Shown piece by piece: positions 1 to 7,268 of a stretch of DNA of 11,923 bases; position 1 is the first letter of the stretch, and every line of letters begins with the position of its first letter. Both the position numbers and the translations under genes were made by a program. The notes beneath the pieces were generated by a model. The model did no database searches. It was not told where the DNA came from and saw only the letters and a program-made list of their open reading frames with translations. Origin of the DNA: Chloroflexota bacterium (GTDB lineage: Bacteria > Chloroflexota > Dehalococcoidia > UBA3495); assembly GCA_022576105.1 (NCBI GenBank), contig JACZRM010000028.1, positions 1 through 11,923 of the forward strand. Direction: 5' to 3'.

Positions 1-266
1 CGGTGGGCGATCATGAAGGGGTCGTGGTTGGGCATGCAGGTGACCCCGGTGCCCAGGATAATGTTCTTGGTCCTGGACAGGGCCGCCGCGATGAACTGGT
101 CGGGAGCCGGTATGTTTTCCCAGGCGGCGGTAAAATGCTCGCCGATCCAGGCCTCGCGGTATCCCAGGCGGTCCAGCGTCTCCATCTGGACCAGATCGGC
201 TTCCATGGTCTCGGATGGGTCTGACCCCGGTGGATGCAACGGCATGGTGAAATAGCCGACCTGCAT
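1..266 (-). CDS. Luciferase-like (LLM class) flavin-dependent monooxygenase, N-terminal part
   Basis: This gene runs off the left edge; 88 codons from the start are visible. The translation begins MQVGYFTMPLHPPGSDP and continues through LGYREAWIGEHF, a stretch starting ENIPAPDQFIAAAL, and LGTGVTCMPNHDPF. This is the first half of the TIM-barrel of bacterial luciferase-like oxidoreductases: strand 1 (VGYFTMP), the WIGEHF strand, then the LGTGV strand followed by the N-H-P type turn. Family members use reduced FMN or F420 to oxidise small organic molecules in the cytoplasm; the substrate here cannot be told. The ATG at 266 is well supported, because AGGAGG lies five bases upstream (272-277) and a promoter lies further up (318-346). 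It appears to have its own promoter although it reads in the same direction as the glutamate dehydrogenase behind it. Family assignment is confident, function is not. Confidence 0.88.
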   Translation of the reverse strand, partial: MQVGYFTMPLHPPGSDPSETMEADLVQMETLDRLGYREAWIGEHFTAAWENIPAPDQFIAAALSRTKNIILGTGVTCMPNHDPFMIAH

Positions 267-317
267 GATTGCCTCCTGTGCATGATGCCATTGGCGAAAG
301 AGGTGAAATTTGACGCA

Positions 318-346
318 AGTATAAGCTATTGGTGGGCGCCGCTCAA
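318..346 (-). promoter_or_regulatory. Sigma-70-type promoter for the flavin monooxygenase
   Basis: On the minus strand a -35 box TTGAGC (341-346) and a -10 box TATACT (318-323) are separated by exactly 17 bases. Both boxes match the consensus in at least four of six positions. Transcription would start near 311 and leave a leader of about 45 bases before the ATG at 266. The position just upstream of an AGGAGG-led start supports the call. Confidence 0.6.
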
Positions 347-370
347 TTGGGTTATTTTTGCTCTGGCAGC

Positions 371-430
371 GGCAGACCTGTGTGTCTGCCTTAGGTGAAC
401 ACCCAAGGGGGGCGCACTCAGTTCGCCCCC
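371..430 (-). terminator. Two stem-loops behind glutamate dehydrogenase, possible terminator
   Basis: Two hairpins lie within 90 bases after the gdh stop codon. The nearer one has a perfect 7-bp GC-rich stem (408-414 with 424-430, GGGGGCG/CGCCCCC) and a 9-base loop. The farther one has a perfect 6-bp stem (371-376 with 385-390, GGCAGA/TCTGCC) and an 8-base loop. Neither is followed on the minus strand by a real U run, so this is not a textbook intrinsic terminator. The location between the gdh stop and the next promoter makes a role in ending or protecting the gdh transcript plausible. Confidence 0.4.
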
Positions 431-460
431 ACATTGAGTCCATTCAGTTTGAGAACCTGC

Positions 461-1717
461 TTAGACGAACCCTCGCAGCTCCACCGCCCGGGCAACCCGG
501 CCCACGCCAATGTCAAAGGCGGCCTGCCGGTAGTTTATCCCCTGGGCGACCACTCGCTGGCGCACTGCACGATAGGCCTTGGACATGACCTTCCGCAGTT
601 CCTGGTTCACCCGCTCCTCCTCCCACTTGAACTCCTGCAGGTTTTGCGTCCATTCAAAGTAGGACACGGTTACTCCGCCGGCGTTGACCAGAATATCGGG
701 CAGGATGGTTATGCCGCGGTCGTTGAGGATCTGATCTGCGGCAAAGGTAATCGGGTGATTGGCAGCTTCAAACACCACCCTGGCCTTCACTCGAGGGGCG
801 TTCTGGTGGTTGATGACGTTGTCGATCGCCGCCGGAATCAGAATATCGCAGTCCAATTCCAGTAGTTCTTCGTTGCTGATTCGTTCGCCATCTGGGTATT
901 CCGAAACGCCGATGCCCGCCCGCTTCTGGTCGGCTAATCTGGCGACATCGATTCCCTTTGAATTGTAGGTGCCACCTTTGACATCGCTGACGGCGATTAT
1001 ACGGCACCCATCTTCATGCAGAATGCTGGCGGCCCAAGACCCCACGTTGCCGTACCCTTGAATAACCACCCGCACGCCGTCCAGGTTAAGGCCAAGGTCG
1101 CCCGCTGCTTCCTGAAGAATGAACGCCACCCCCCGACCGGTCGCCGAGTCCCGGCCCAGAGAGCCGCCCAGTTCCACCGGCTTGCCGGTTACAATGGCCG
1201 GTGAATGTCCGTGAAGCTGCCCATAGGCATCCATCATCCAGGCCATGGTCTGAGCATTGGTGCCCATGTCCGGAGCGGGAATGTCCCGGTTGGGCCCCAG
1301 CAAGTGGGCAATGTTCACAGTGTAACGGCGGGTCAGCCGGTTCAACTCGGTTTCGCTGAGTTGGTTGGGGTCGCAGCGCACGCCACCCTTGGCTCCGCCA
1401 AAGGGCAGGTCTACCAGGGCATTTTTCCAGGTCATCAAGGAGGCCAAGGCCCGAATTTCATCTCGGTTGGCCTGGGGATGATAACGGACACCGCCTTTGT
1501 AAGGTCCCCGCGCCCCGTTGTGCTGCACCCGATACCCGGTGAATACTTCGATGCGGCCGTCGTCCATGCGCACCGGGACTTGCACCCGCAGCTCCCGCCA
1601 GGGTTGGCGCAGCATTTCCCGGAAACTGTCGGCCAGGCCCAGGCGGTCGACGGACTCGTCCAGGAATAGGTTTACTTCTTGAAAGGTGGTTAATTCTTGG
1701 TGAACTGTGGCGGTCAT
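461..1717 (-). CDS. gdhA: Glutamate dehydrogenase (Glu/Leu/Phe/Val dehydrogenase family)
   Basis: The 418-residue product should interconvert glutamate and 2-oxoglutarate plus ammonia with NAD(P), in the cytoplasm, as a hexamer like its family. The key residues keep the spacing of the Clostridium symbiosum enzyme (K89, K113, K125, D165): K74 in GPYKGG, K98 in WKNAL, the catalytic K110 in PFGGAKGG, and D150 in APDMGT. K74 and S352 (VSYFEW) are the side-chain contacts that mark glutamate specificity rather than leucine. The nucleotide-binding motif GYGNVG is at 221-226. The loop usually EGAN-G/M-P reads EAANHP (317-322), a mild departure. The cofactor is not settled by the sequence. I chose the ATG at 1717 over an in-frame start at 1744 because GGAGG (1724-1728) sits six bases before it. 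Length is normal and the frame is intact. It appears monocistronic. Confidence 0.95.
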   Translation of the reverse strand: MTATVHQELTTFQEVNLFLDESVDRLGLADSFREMLRQPWRELRVQVPVRMDDGRIEVFTGYRVQHNGARGPYKGGVRYHPQANRDEIRALASLMTWKNALVDLPFGGAKGGVRCDPNQLSETELNRLTRRYTVNIAHLLGPNRDIPAPDMGTNAQTMAWMMDAYGQLHGHSPAIVTGKPVELGGSLGRDSATGRGVAFILQEAAGDLGLNLDGVRVVIQGYGNVGSWAASILHEDGCRIIAVSDVKGGTYNSKGIDVARLADQKRAGIGVSEYPDGERISNEELLELDCDILIPAAIDNVINHQNAPRVKARVVFEAANHPITFAADQILNDRGITILPDILVNAGGVTVSYFEWTQNLQEFKWEEERVNQELRKVMSKAYRAVRQRVVAQGINYRQAAFDIGVGRVARAVELRGFV

Positions 1718-1723
1718 GGAATT

Positions 1724-1728
1724 CCTCC
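1724..1728 (-). promoter_or_regulatory. Ribosome binding site that fixes the gdhA start
   Basis: GGAGG on the minus strand lies six bases before the ATG at 1717. The in-frame start nine codons upstream has no comparable site, and using it would place this GGAGG inside the coding region. Confidence 0.75.
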
Positions 1729-2290
1729 GGCGGATTGAACCCATAAGGGCTGGGTTATCATTTCAATATCGTACAGTGTTCACCCCAAGTGACTAGAGTG
1801 AACGCTTGGCGTTTATACGCCGATCTCACGCGTGTTAAGTTGCTAGATGCGCGGGGGACTGTATCGGCGCAGAGGGGCGTTGCATCAAAGCTGTCAATTG
1901 CGGTCTGTGATTGAGGTGTGGAGCCAATCCTTAAGGCCGCCCTGAGAGGAGCGAAGGGTCTAAAATCCAGGGAACTAGATTCCTCCGTACACTCCGAACG
2001 GCTTTTGAAGCAAGGCCGCGCAGCGGCGTATTAGGCTCGTCGGCAGGATTTGCCAAAGAATAAAAAGCCTCTACAATACTAAAAGCCCTAACAAAATAGC
2101 CGGGCTGTTACCTTGAGCCCTTCGGCCCTGCCCAGGATAAACTCCGAGAAGGGTCTAAACACTTTAGTATTAGAACCTTTTTAACCATATGTCCCGCCCA
2201 AGAAGCCTAACTTCATTAGTTATGGTACAGGAGTACTGTTCCCGCATACGGCTTTGTGCTGCAGGACTTTAGATTCTTCGTCGTCCCATG

Positions 2291-2313
2291 GCAACACCTG
2301 TATAAAGTGTTGC
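2291..2313. other. Perfect 7-bp hairpin in the spacer downstream of the MmgE/PrpD gene
   Basis: GCAACAC (2291-2297) and its exact complement GTGTTGC (2307-2313) flank a 9-base AT-rich loop. It lies about 75 bases beyond the stop codon of the minus-strand MmgE/PrpD gene. It could be part of that transcript's 3' end, but no U tract follows on the minus strand. Confidence 0.3.
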
Positions 2314-2386
2314 ACTTCGTTTGTGAATTTAGGGACTCCTCAGAAAGACATGGATATTCATTTTGTTAGAGCTACTTAACACCAAA

Positions 2387-3730
2387 TTATGCCCTGACCG
2401 GCGACTTCTGACCTACAATCTGCATCAGTTCCGAAATATCCGGCACGTTTTCCAGGTCCTCCAGCAGAGCGATCATCCTGTCACCGTCGGGTTTCGGCAA
2501 AGCCCGACCGACACAGTCCCAGACCTTGAACATGCGCTCCTCCCGGGTCATGGGGTTGCCGGCCGAACCTTTAAACCCTCGACACTCGTCGCTGACAGTA
2601 CGGCCGTCCTTTAGCTGGGCGGTTACTCTGACCACCCCAGGCTCCTGCTCCACCGGCTCCAGGCGAATCTTGCCCAGGGTCTCTTCCATATCCGCCGCGA
2701 ACCGACGCTGGTCGGTGAAACTATCGATAACCACCCGGCCGTCCAGGAGAGCCACCGCCGCACAGTATTCAACGCTAAACTTGCCGTCCAAGCCGCTCTG
2801 GGGTATGGGGCCCGAATGGCCCCGACCCTGCCGGTAGATGGTCAGTTGCTCCACCATATCCGCCGTCAAGTCGAATTGTTGTCGGAGATTCAAAACCGCC
2901 TCTATCGGGTTCTGCATGTAGACCTGGGCTGGATAGCGTTTAATGTCGTAGCCGGGATCAACCAGACGATAGGGATTCCCCAGATTGCCGGTGGCCACAT
3001 CCCAATCCATATTACCCTGGAAAAATGCCGCCGCAAAACCGTTGGGGGCCTCCAACACCGAATCGCTGGCAGTGTAGCCCTTCCCCGCCAGAATGCCTGC
3101 TTCAGCGCCCATGCGGGCGGCATTGCCGGGGTGTGTAGCCTTGACCATTGTTCCGGTGTTGGCGGTCAGTCCACCGGCGCGGGAAGCGGCAATACCCAGG
3201 GCCATTTGAGTCTGGTGAGTGTCTAGGCCCAGCACCTTGGCAGCGGCGGCCGCACCCCCAAATGGTCCCACCATGCCCGGCGGATGATATGCGGGATTGG
3301 ACGCCGCCGCCGACGCTGCTCGCAGCCTCCCCTGTAGGTCCCACCCCACCACGTAGGCTTCAATGATCGTCTTTCCAGAAACCCTATTCAGCTCTCCCAG
3401 GGCCAGGGCCGAGGGCAAGCAGGACGATGTGCCGTGAGTTGGGGGAAAACCCTGAATCTCGTAGTCCAGACAGTGGCCGAACACCCCGTTGGCAAAGGCC
3501 GCCGATACCGGGTTGGTCTTGAATCCCCAGCCGATCACGGTCGACTGGGGTGTTCCACCAGACTCCTGGACGTACTCGCCGATGATTGTCGCCAGGTCTT
3601 GGGTTGAACCGGCCAGCATATTGGCGAAACCGTCCAGGATGGCGATTTTGGCGGATTCCACCAGGTCGGCTGGGAAATTTTCGTATTTGGTGTCGACGAT
3701 GAACTGGGCCAGGGTTTTGGTGGCGCTCAT
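2387..3730 (-). CDS. MmgE/PrpD family protein (2-methylcitrate dehydratase / cis-aconitate decarboxylase-like)
   Basis: The 447-residue product has full family length and covers the helical domain and the smaller lid domain. Family members dehydrate, decarboxylate or epimerise small di- and tricarboxylic acids in the cytoplasm. Set against human cis-aconitate decarboxylase from memory (D93, H103, H159, K207, K272, H277, Y318), I see D89 (CLDYE), H99 (PPTHG), H149 (AYHPPG), K197 (VKATHPGNAARMG), K264 (IKRYPAQ) and Y322 (KFSVEYC). The residue matching H277 is Q269. True cis-aconitate decarboxylation is therefore doubtful, and the substrate is unknown. The ATG at 3730 is chosen because GAGG lies about six bases upstream; an in-frame TTG four codons earlier overlaps that site. 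A decayed GMC oxidoreductase end lies 49 bases upstream on the same strand, so the gene may once have been second in an operon. Confidence 0.9.
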   Translation of the reverse strand: MSATKTLAQFIVDTKYENFPADLVESAKIAILDGFANMLAGSTQDLATIIGEYVQESGGTPQSTVIGWGFKTNPVSAAFANGVFGHCLDYEIQGFPPTHGTSSCLPSALALGELNRVSGKTIIEAYVVGWDLQGRLRAASAAASNPAYHPPGMVGPFGGAAAAAKVLGLDTHQTQMALGIAASRAGGLTANTGTMVKATHPGNAARMGAEAGILAGKGYTASDSVLEAPNGFAAAFFQGNMDWDVATGNLGNPYRLVDPGYDIKRYPAQVYMQNPIEAVLNLRQQFDLTADMVEQLTIYRQGRGHSGPIPQSGLDGKFSVEYCAAVALLDGRVVIDSFTDQRRFAADMEETLGKIRLEPVEQEPGVVRVTAQLKDGRTVSDECRGFKGSAGNPMTREERMFKVWDCVGRALPKPDGDRMIALLEDLENVPDISELMQIVGQKSPVRA

Positions 3731-3779
3731 GAAGGTCCTCAACTAGACAGGATGGTTAATCTTTGGGGTAGATTGTGGG

Positions 3780-3980
3780 TTAGTCTCCCGCCTTGATCCC
3801 ATCGGCCGGCTTCTCGCCGATCATCATGGCGGTGGTGTTGGCTCGTGTAACGTCAGGGAAGATGGAGGCGTCGGCCACGCTCAAGCCATCGACGCCAGGC
3901 ACCCAGCGGTACTGGTCAACCACCGCCATGCCGTCAGTGCCTGGCCCAGCATCTTCGTGCCGCCGTATTGTGGCAGAAGA
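3780..3980 (-). pseudogene. Remnant of a GMC oxidoreductase (choline dehydrogenase-like), C-terminal end only
   Basis: About 45 residues before the TAA match the conserved C-terminus of GMC flavoenzymes: MAVVDQYRWVPGVDGLSVAD, then ASIFPDVTRANTTAMMIGEK and PADGIKAGD. Just upstream, the active-site block normally read H-x-x-GTCKMG is broken. A neighbouring frame gives YGGTKMLG, and one extra base would join it to the PGTDGMAVVD of the main frame. The cysteine of GTCKMG is also missing. A His codon (CHN) is in yet a third frame. The other roughly 450 residues of the family, including the FAD-binding N-terminus, are absent. The intact enzymes oxidise alcohols with FAD. This is a dead fragment lying just upstream of the MmgE/PrpD gene. 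Confidence 0.8.
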
Positions 3981-4066
3981 AACGGCAAGAGACAATACAG
4001 ACCAAGATTTGGGTCAGGGCAATCGCAGGTAAATCATCGGTGGCGAAAGTCGATTGCGGCAGTGGC

Positions 4067-4166
4067 ACCCGTTCGTGGTGAGCCCTTCGGCAGGCTCAGG
4101 ACAGGCCTGTTGAACCCTGAACCGGCGGTTTCCGTTTCCATCCTTCGAGAGCCTCAGCACGAACGG
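4067..4166. repeat. Palindromic dispersed repeat, copy A
   Basis: An outer imperfect inverted repeat (4069-4090 with 4142-4166; CCGTTCGTG.TGAG on the left, its complement on the right) encloses CTTCGGCAGGCTCAGGACAG and a small hairpin GAACC-GGC-GGTTT. The 17-mer ACCCGTTCGTGGTGAGC at 4067-4083 recurs exactly, inverted, at 8852-8868. The 27 bases at 4085-4111 match 8890-8916 in 23 positions without gaps. These are copies of one intergenic repeat family. Confidence 0.75.
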
Positions 4167-4630
4167 AACGCGCCGCCCTAGCCCTGGCCACTTGAGCCAT
4201 ATTCGTTGGATGCGATCACTCTAGGATTTGGAGCGACTAGCAATACCGCCGCTGTCGTGCGATACGCAGCGGATACGAAATAGGACTGGCACTGTTGGTT
4301 AGTTACGACTCAGAAGCGCGGAGCTGCGGCGCCCAGGATGATTATTTAGGCATTGCCCAATCGACGCTTCGCATCATAGTGGAGGTAGACCGTATCGGAT
4401 GAGGCCTTTTACGAAGGTAAAATATGGTGCGGCCATGTTTAAGCGGCGATTCACGCTTGAACTGAAGAGCTTGAGACAAACCTGCGTCATTCTGACCTAC
4501 CATCCCCCATTCACCGCCTTTCCCACATTTGTCGGCCCGCGCTAAAAGTGAATCTTTGCGTCCAATATGGTGAAGTTTTCTGAAAGATAGCAGTCTAGTT
4601 GAACCTTGTCAATTACCTGATAAATTCGGT

Positions 4631-4763
4631 AGCGTATCAATTTAGTTCCCGTCATTCCGGCTTGCGCCGGAATCCATTAGAGCGTCTGTAAAGCGAATTT
4701 ATCTGGACACCAGCTTGCGCCGGTGTGACGAAGTCCCGTTCTTGGACACCAAACTGATACACT
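4631..4763. repeat. 133-base inverted-repeat element with two internal hairpins, copy B
   Basis: Outer arms of 16 bases (4631-4646 and 4748-4763) are complementary in 13 positions. The three mismatches are transitions that become G-U pairs in a minus-strand RNA. Inside are two palindromes with the same TTGC loop. One is a perfect 8-bp stem ATTCCGGC/GCCGGAAT (4654-4673). The other is an 8-bp stem ACACCAGC/GCCGGTGT with one mismatch (4707-4726). They share GCTTGCGCCGG. Such GTCATTCCGG-type palindromes are common dispersed repeats in bacteria; the outer arms that bind this pair into one unit are less usual. Confidence 0.65.
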
Positions 4764-4815
4764 GTCAAACAATCCAATAACCTTCGGGGGTACGAGTCAA
4801 GTACGCCCAATTCAT

Positions 4816-4844
4816 TTGTCGAATCGCCTGGGTTCAGCTACAAT
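4816..4844 (+). promoter_or_regulatory. Candidate promoter of the hydratase-CoA transferase operon
   Basis: TTGTCG (4816-4821) and TACAAT (4839-4844) are spaced by 17 bases and match the sigma-70 boxes in four and five of six positions. The start would be near 4851, giving a leader of about 130 bases. A second TACAAT at 4886-4891 lacks a good -35 box. Confidence 0.4.
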
Positions 4845-4913
4845 CTGTGCGACGCTTAACACCGCTCCGAAGCTGGCGCAATTCCTACAATGTGGCGCAT
4901 AATTTGGGCCAGC

Positions 4914-4959
4914 AGGCAACGCGGTGGCAGGTGTTGCCTAAACCGCAGCCCGCAGGCTG
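4914..4959 (+). promoter_or_regulatory. Leader stem-loops ahead of the MaoC-like hydratase
   Basis: Two hairpins stand between the candidate promoter and the start codon: AGGCAAC (4914-4920) with GTTGCCT (4933-4939), and CAGCC-CGCA-GGCTG (4946-4959). The second ends nine bases before the AGGAG ribosome site (4968-4972). They do not match a riboswitch class I recognise. A role in translation control is possible but unproven. Confidence 0.3.
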
Positions 4960-4980
4960 GTACCCACAGGAGATGGCCCC

Positions 4981-6051
4981 ATGCCCGACAGCCTCATAAC
5001 CGCCGAAGTCCGTTCCTTGATCGGCAATGAAAGCGAACCGGAGCGCAACCGGTTTCCCATCAGCGACGAGATGGCCTACGATGTTGCCGATGCGATTGAA
5101 GACTACAATCCTTTGTATGTAGACCCAGAGCACGCCAAGCAGAGCCGTTACGGGGGCTTGCTCTGCCCGCCGCTGGCCACCTGGAAAGACATTGCCCCGC
5201 CCATCGGATACTTCGGCGCCGGTCAGGAGTGGCACTTTGAAGTTCCTTTGCCCTTCAATAGCTACGGCCTCAACGGAGGCAGCGACTGGCAGTTTTTGCG
5301 TCCCTCGTATGTGGGGAGTTGGATCACCCGGCGGTTCCGGGTCCTGGATATTTTTGAGAAGCAGGGGCGTTCCGGGCCCCTGGTGTTCATTATTCGGGAG
5401 GAGACCCAATCCGACCAGCAAGGTCGGGCGCTGAGCAAGGCCAAAAGGGTGAGCATTCACCGGGCGCTGCCCGCCGGAGAGCGCCCAGACCAGGTGGCGC
5501 AGGTCACCGATCACCTGACCACGGTGCCGGTCGCCCCTCCCGACCCCGAGGTGATTTTGCCCAAGCCTGAGCCTGCGCCTAGGCCGCAGCGTTACTTTGA
5601 AGAAGTGCAAGTTGGCCTGGAGCTGCCGGTGGTGGTCAAGGGCCCCATGACCACCACGCATCTGATTCGCTGGGCCGCCGCCAACGGCAACTACGCCAGA
5701 ATCCATTGGGACCTGCCCTTCGCCCAACTCAATCAGGGTTTGCAAAATGTGGTGGTCAACGGTTCGTTGAAGAACCAGTACCTGGGACAACTGCTAATCG
5801 ATTTCGCGGGCGAGGCCGGCTGGCTCAAGCGCTTCTACGTTGAGCATCGCGGGATGGACTACCCGGGCGATGTGCTGACCGCCTTTGGCACCGTGGCGGC
5901 AGTCAATGAGCAAGACGGATTTGGGCGGGTGGAAGTTCAGGTGGGCCTGCGCAACAGTCGCGGAGAGCAGACCGCTTCAGGCAATGCCAGCCTGATCCTG
6001 CCCAAACGAGGCCAGTCTCTGCCCCTGACCTGGGATGAGGAACCCTGGTAG
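4981..6051 (+). CDS. Double-hotdog MaoC-like enoyl-CoA hydratase/dehydratase
   Basis: The 356-residue product has two hotdog domains joined by a proline-rich linker (about residues 183-203). The N-terminal domain resembles the FAS1-like dehydratase domain (MaoC N type), with IEDYNPLYVDPEHA at 39-52. Its usual active-site His position is Tyr46. The C-terminal domain carries ANGNYARIHWDLPFA (234-248), keeping N237 and H242. That N-x-x-R-I-H pattern is typical of the HTD2-like/mesaconyl-C4-CoA hydratase branch rather than the D-N-P-x-H of classical hydratase 2. The likely reaction is reversible water addition to an unsaturated CoA thioester in the cytoplasm. The ATG is preceded by AGGAG at 4968-4972. 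Its stop TAG overlaps the next gene's GTG by one base, so it belongs in an operon with the two CoA transferases. The substrate is unknown. Confidence 0.87.
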   Translation: MPDSLITAEVRSLIGNESEPERNRFPISDEMAYDVADAIEDYNPLYVDPEHAKQSRYGGLLCPPLATWKDIAPPIGYFGAGQEWHFEVPLPFNSYGLNGGSDWQFLRPSYVGSWITRRFRVLDIFEKQGRSGPLVFIIREETQSDQQGRALSKAKRVSIHRALPAGERPDQVAQVTDHLTTVPVAPPDPEVILPKPEPAPRPQRYFEEVQVGLELPVVVKGPMTTTHLIRWAAANGNYARIHWDLPFAQLNQGLQNVVVNGSLKNQYLGQLLIDFAGEAGWLKRFYVEHRGMDYPGDVLTAFGTVAAVNEQDGFGRVEVQVGLRNSRGEQTASGNASLILPKRGQSLPLTWDEEPW

Positions 6052-7268
6052 TGGCCAGTGTAGGCACCGAGCAAATGTCCGGTATCCTGGGCGGCGTCAA
6101 GGTCTTGGAGCTTGGCAGCCAGGTATCTGCTCCCTTTTGCAGCAAGCTGCTGGCCGACTACGGAGCGGAAGTAATCAAGATTGAACCACCGGGCTGGGGC
6201 GATGAAGCACGCCGCATGGGGCCTTTCGCCGGAGATGACCCCCATCCCGACAAAAGCATCCCTTTTTTGTACCTGAACACCAACAAACGGGGAGTGAGCC
6301 TGAATCCCGCCACTCCCACCGGAATGAAAATCCTGGCCAACCTGGTGAAAGACTGCGATGTCCTGGTGGAGAATTTTGCCCCGTCAACGGCGGAAAGCAT
6401 GGGCCTGGACTACGCCTCACTGGCCAAAATTAACCCAAGGCTGGTGGTTACATCCATCACCCCTTTCGGGCAGACCGGGCCCTACCGCGACCTGGCCGCC
6501 ACCGACATCGTGACCTATGCCCTGAGCGGCCTGATGTACCACTCAGGAGATTCCGACCGAGAACCCCTGCGCAATGTAATGAACCAGTCTTTGTATGTGG
6601 CCGGAGTCAACGGAGCGGTGGCCACCTTGGCCGCCTTGTTCCATCGCATGAGCACCGGCCAAGGGCAGCATGCCGACATTTCAGTGATGGAGTGCCTGGC
6701 TTCCCACCTGGTGCAGCCGGTGCCCTATTACAACTACATGGGCGCGATCAAGGGACGCCGACCGGTTAAGGGCGCCGGATTCGAAGAGCTGATGCCAGCC
6801 AGAGACGGCTACGTGGTGCCTTCAGTCCAGGGGTCCCAACCCTGGAGCACGGTTGCCGACTTGATCGGCCTGGCAGAATTGCACGACCAACGCTTTGCCA
6901 CCGGCTCCGGCCGCATTGAACACGGCGAGGAATTGAAAGAGCTATTGCTAAAGGGACTGGCCCAGTGGGACCGCAAGCCGTTGTTTCAAGCTTCTGGTGA
7001 GAACCGGCTGGTCTTTGGCATGGCCCAGGATGCGGGCGACCTGTACCAGTGCACCCACCTTCGGGAGCGGGGATTTTTCCATGAGGTCGATCATCCGGTG
7101 GCCGGCAAGGCCGACTATCCGGGCCTGGGGCCAATCCTGTCCAGCATGGCCTACCAGGTGCGGCGTCCGGCCCCGACCCTGGGCCAACACAACGCTGAGG
7201 TCTACTGCGGCGAGCTGGGCTATTCCGCCGGGGATTTGGTACAGCTACGGGTATCTGGGGTCATATGA
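6051..7268 (+). CDS. Family III (CaiB/BaiF) CoA transferase homologue lacking the catalytic Asp
   Basis: The 405-residue product has normal family length. It shows the N-terminal CoA-binding pattern (LELGSQVSAPFCSKLLADYG, VIKIEPPGWGDEARRMGPF), NTNKRGVSLN (76-85), DVLVENFAP (103-111), FGQTGPY (139-145) and TGQGQ (202-206). Counting back from TGQGQ as in formyl-CoA transferase (D169 there), the position of the aspartate that forms the aspartyl-CoA intermediate is Leu181, within NQSLYVAG. On its own it should be unable to carry out normal CoA transfer. It probably works with the next gene product. The GTG at 6051 overlaps the previous stop and has GAGG ten bases upstream; an ATG at 6075 is a weaker alternative. 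Its own stop overlaps the next start as ATGA. Family is confident; activity and substrate are not. Confidence 0.9.
   Translation: MASVGTEQMSGILGGVKVLELGSQVSAPFCSKLLADYGAEVIKIEPPGWGDEARRMGPFAGDDPHPDKSIPFLYLNTNKRGVSLNPATPTGMKILANLVKDCDVLVENFAPSTAESMGLDYASLAKINPRLVVTSITPFGQTGPYRDLAATDIVTYALSGLMYHSGDSDREPLRNVMNQSLYVAGVNGAVATLAALFHRMSTGQGQHADISVMECLASHLVQPVPYYNYMGAIKGRRPVKGAGFEELMPARDGYVVPSVQGSQPWSTVADLIGLAELHDQRFATGSGRIEHGEELKELLLKGLAQWDRKPLFQASGENRLVFGMAQDAGDLYQCTHLRERGFFHEVDHPVAGKADYPGLGPILSSMAYQVRRPAPTLGQHNAEVYCGELGYSAGDLVQLRVSGVI

Larger units (their letters stand above)
1718..2386. other. Gene-free spacer between gdhA and the MmgE/PrpD gene
   Basis: About 670 bases hold no convincing reading frame on either strand. 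Near gdhA are short inverted repeats that could be operators: GTTCAC (1778-1783) with GTGAAC (1798-1803), and GGCGT-TTAT-ACGCC at 1808-1821. A 12-base direct repeat GAAGGGTCTAAA occurs at 1953-1964 and 2148-2159. A diverged copy of the dispersed repeat (TGAGCCCTTCGGC at 2114-2126) is identical over 13 bases to 4079-4091. A perfect 7-bp hairpin GCAACAC/GTGTTGC with a 9-base loop lies at 2291-2313, without a U tract. The gdhA promoter should be here, but I could not pick a clear pair of boxes. Confidence 0.6.
3981..4980. other. Gene-free, repeat-containing spacer upstream of the hydratase-CoA transferase operon
   Basis: About 1 kb between the GMC remnant and the plus-strand operon has no convincing gene. 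It holds two structured repeat elements (4067-4166 and 4631-4763), a candidate promoter (4816-4844) and a hairpin-bearing leader (4914-4959). From 4200 to 4600 I see only short frames, none with good coding character. Erosion of the GMC gene and accumulation of repeats suggest a site of past deletion or insertion. Confidence 0.65.

Noticed and set aside
395..865. Plus-strand open frame of 156 codons opposite the 3' part of gdhA
   Set aside because: It is antisense to conserved glutamate dehydrogenase sequence, has no ribosome site, and has no recognisable domain.
461..1717. Leucine or phenylalanine dehydrogenase instead of glutamate dehydrogenase
   Set aside because: K74 in GPYKGG and S352 match the residues that bind the glutamate side-chain carboxylate; leucine dehydrogenases have a hydrophobic residue at the first position.
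3780..3995. A genuine small protein of 71 residues starting at 3995
   Set aside because: The first 20 residues are unrelated to the rest, and the conserved part is plainly the tail of a much larger GMC enzyme with its active-site block out of frame.
4399..4545. Small plus-strand frame of 48 codons with a stretch MFKRRFTLELK reminiscent of the start of IS3-type OrfA transposases
   Set aside because: The likeness stops after about ten residues, the rest is proline- and aromatic-rich with no helix-turn-helix, and the nearest GGAGG is 13 bases from the start. Most likely chance.
4914..4980. Possible riboswitch (cobalamin or T-box like) in the hydratase leader
   Set aside because: The conserved boxes of these classes are not present; only two simple hairpins can be seen.
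4885..5790. Long minus-strand open frame of 301 codons opposite the hydratase gene
   Set aside because: It lies antisense to a gene with clear family motifs. Its translation is rich in Gly, His and Arg without a recognisable domain, as expected for a shadow of GC-rich coding sequence.
4981..6051. Loss of the catalytic Asp in the second hotdog domain as a sign of inactivity
   Set aside because: Asn at this place with the R-I-H-x-D pattern is, as I recall, normal for the HTD2-like/mesaconyl-C4-CoA hydratase branch, so it does not indicate a dead enzyme.
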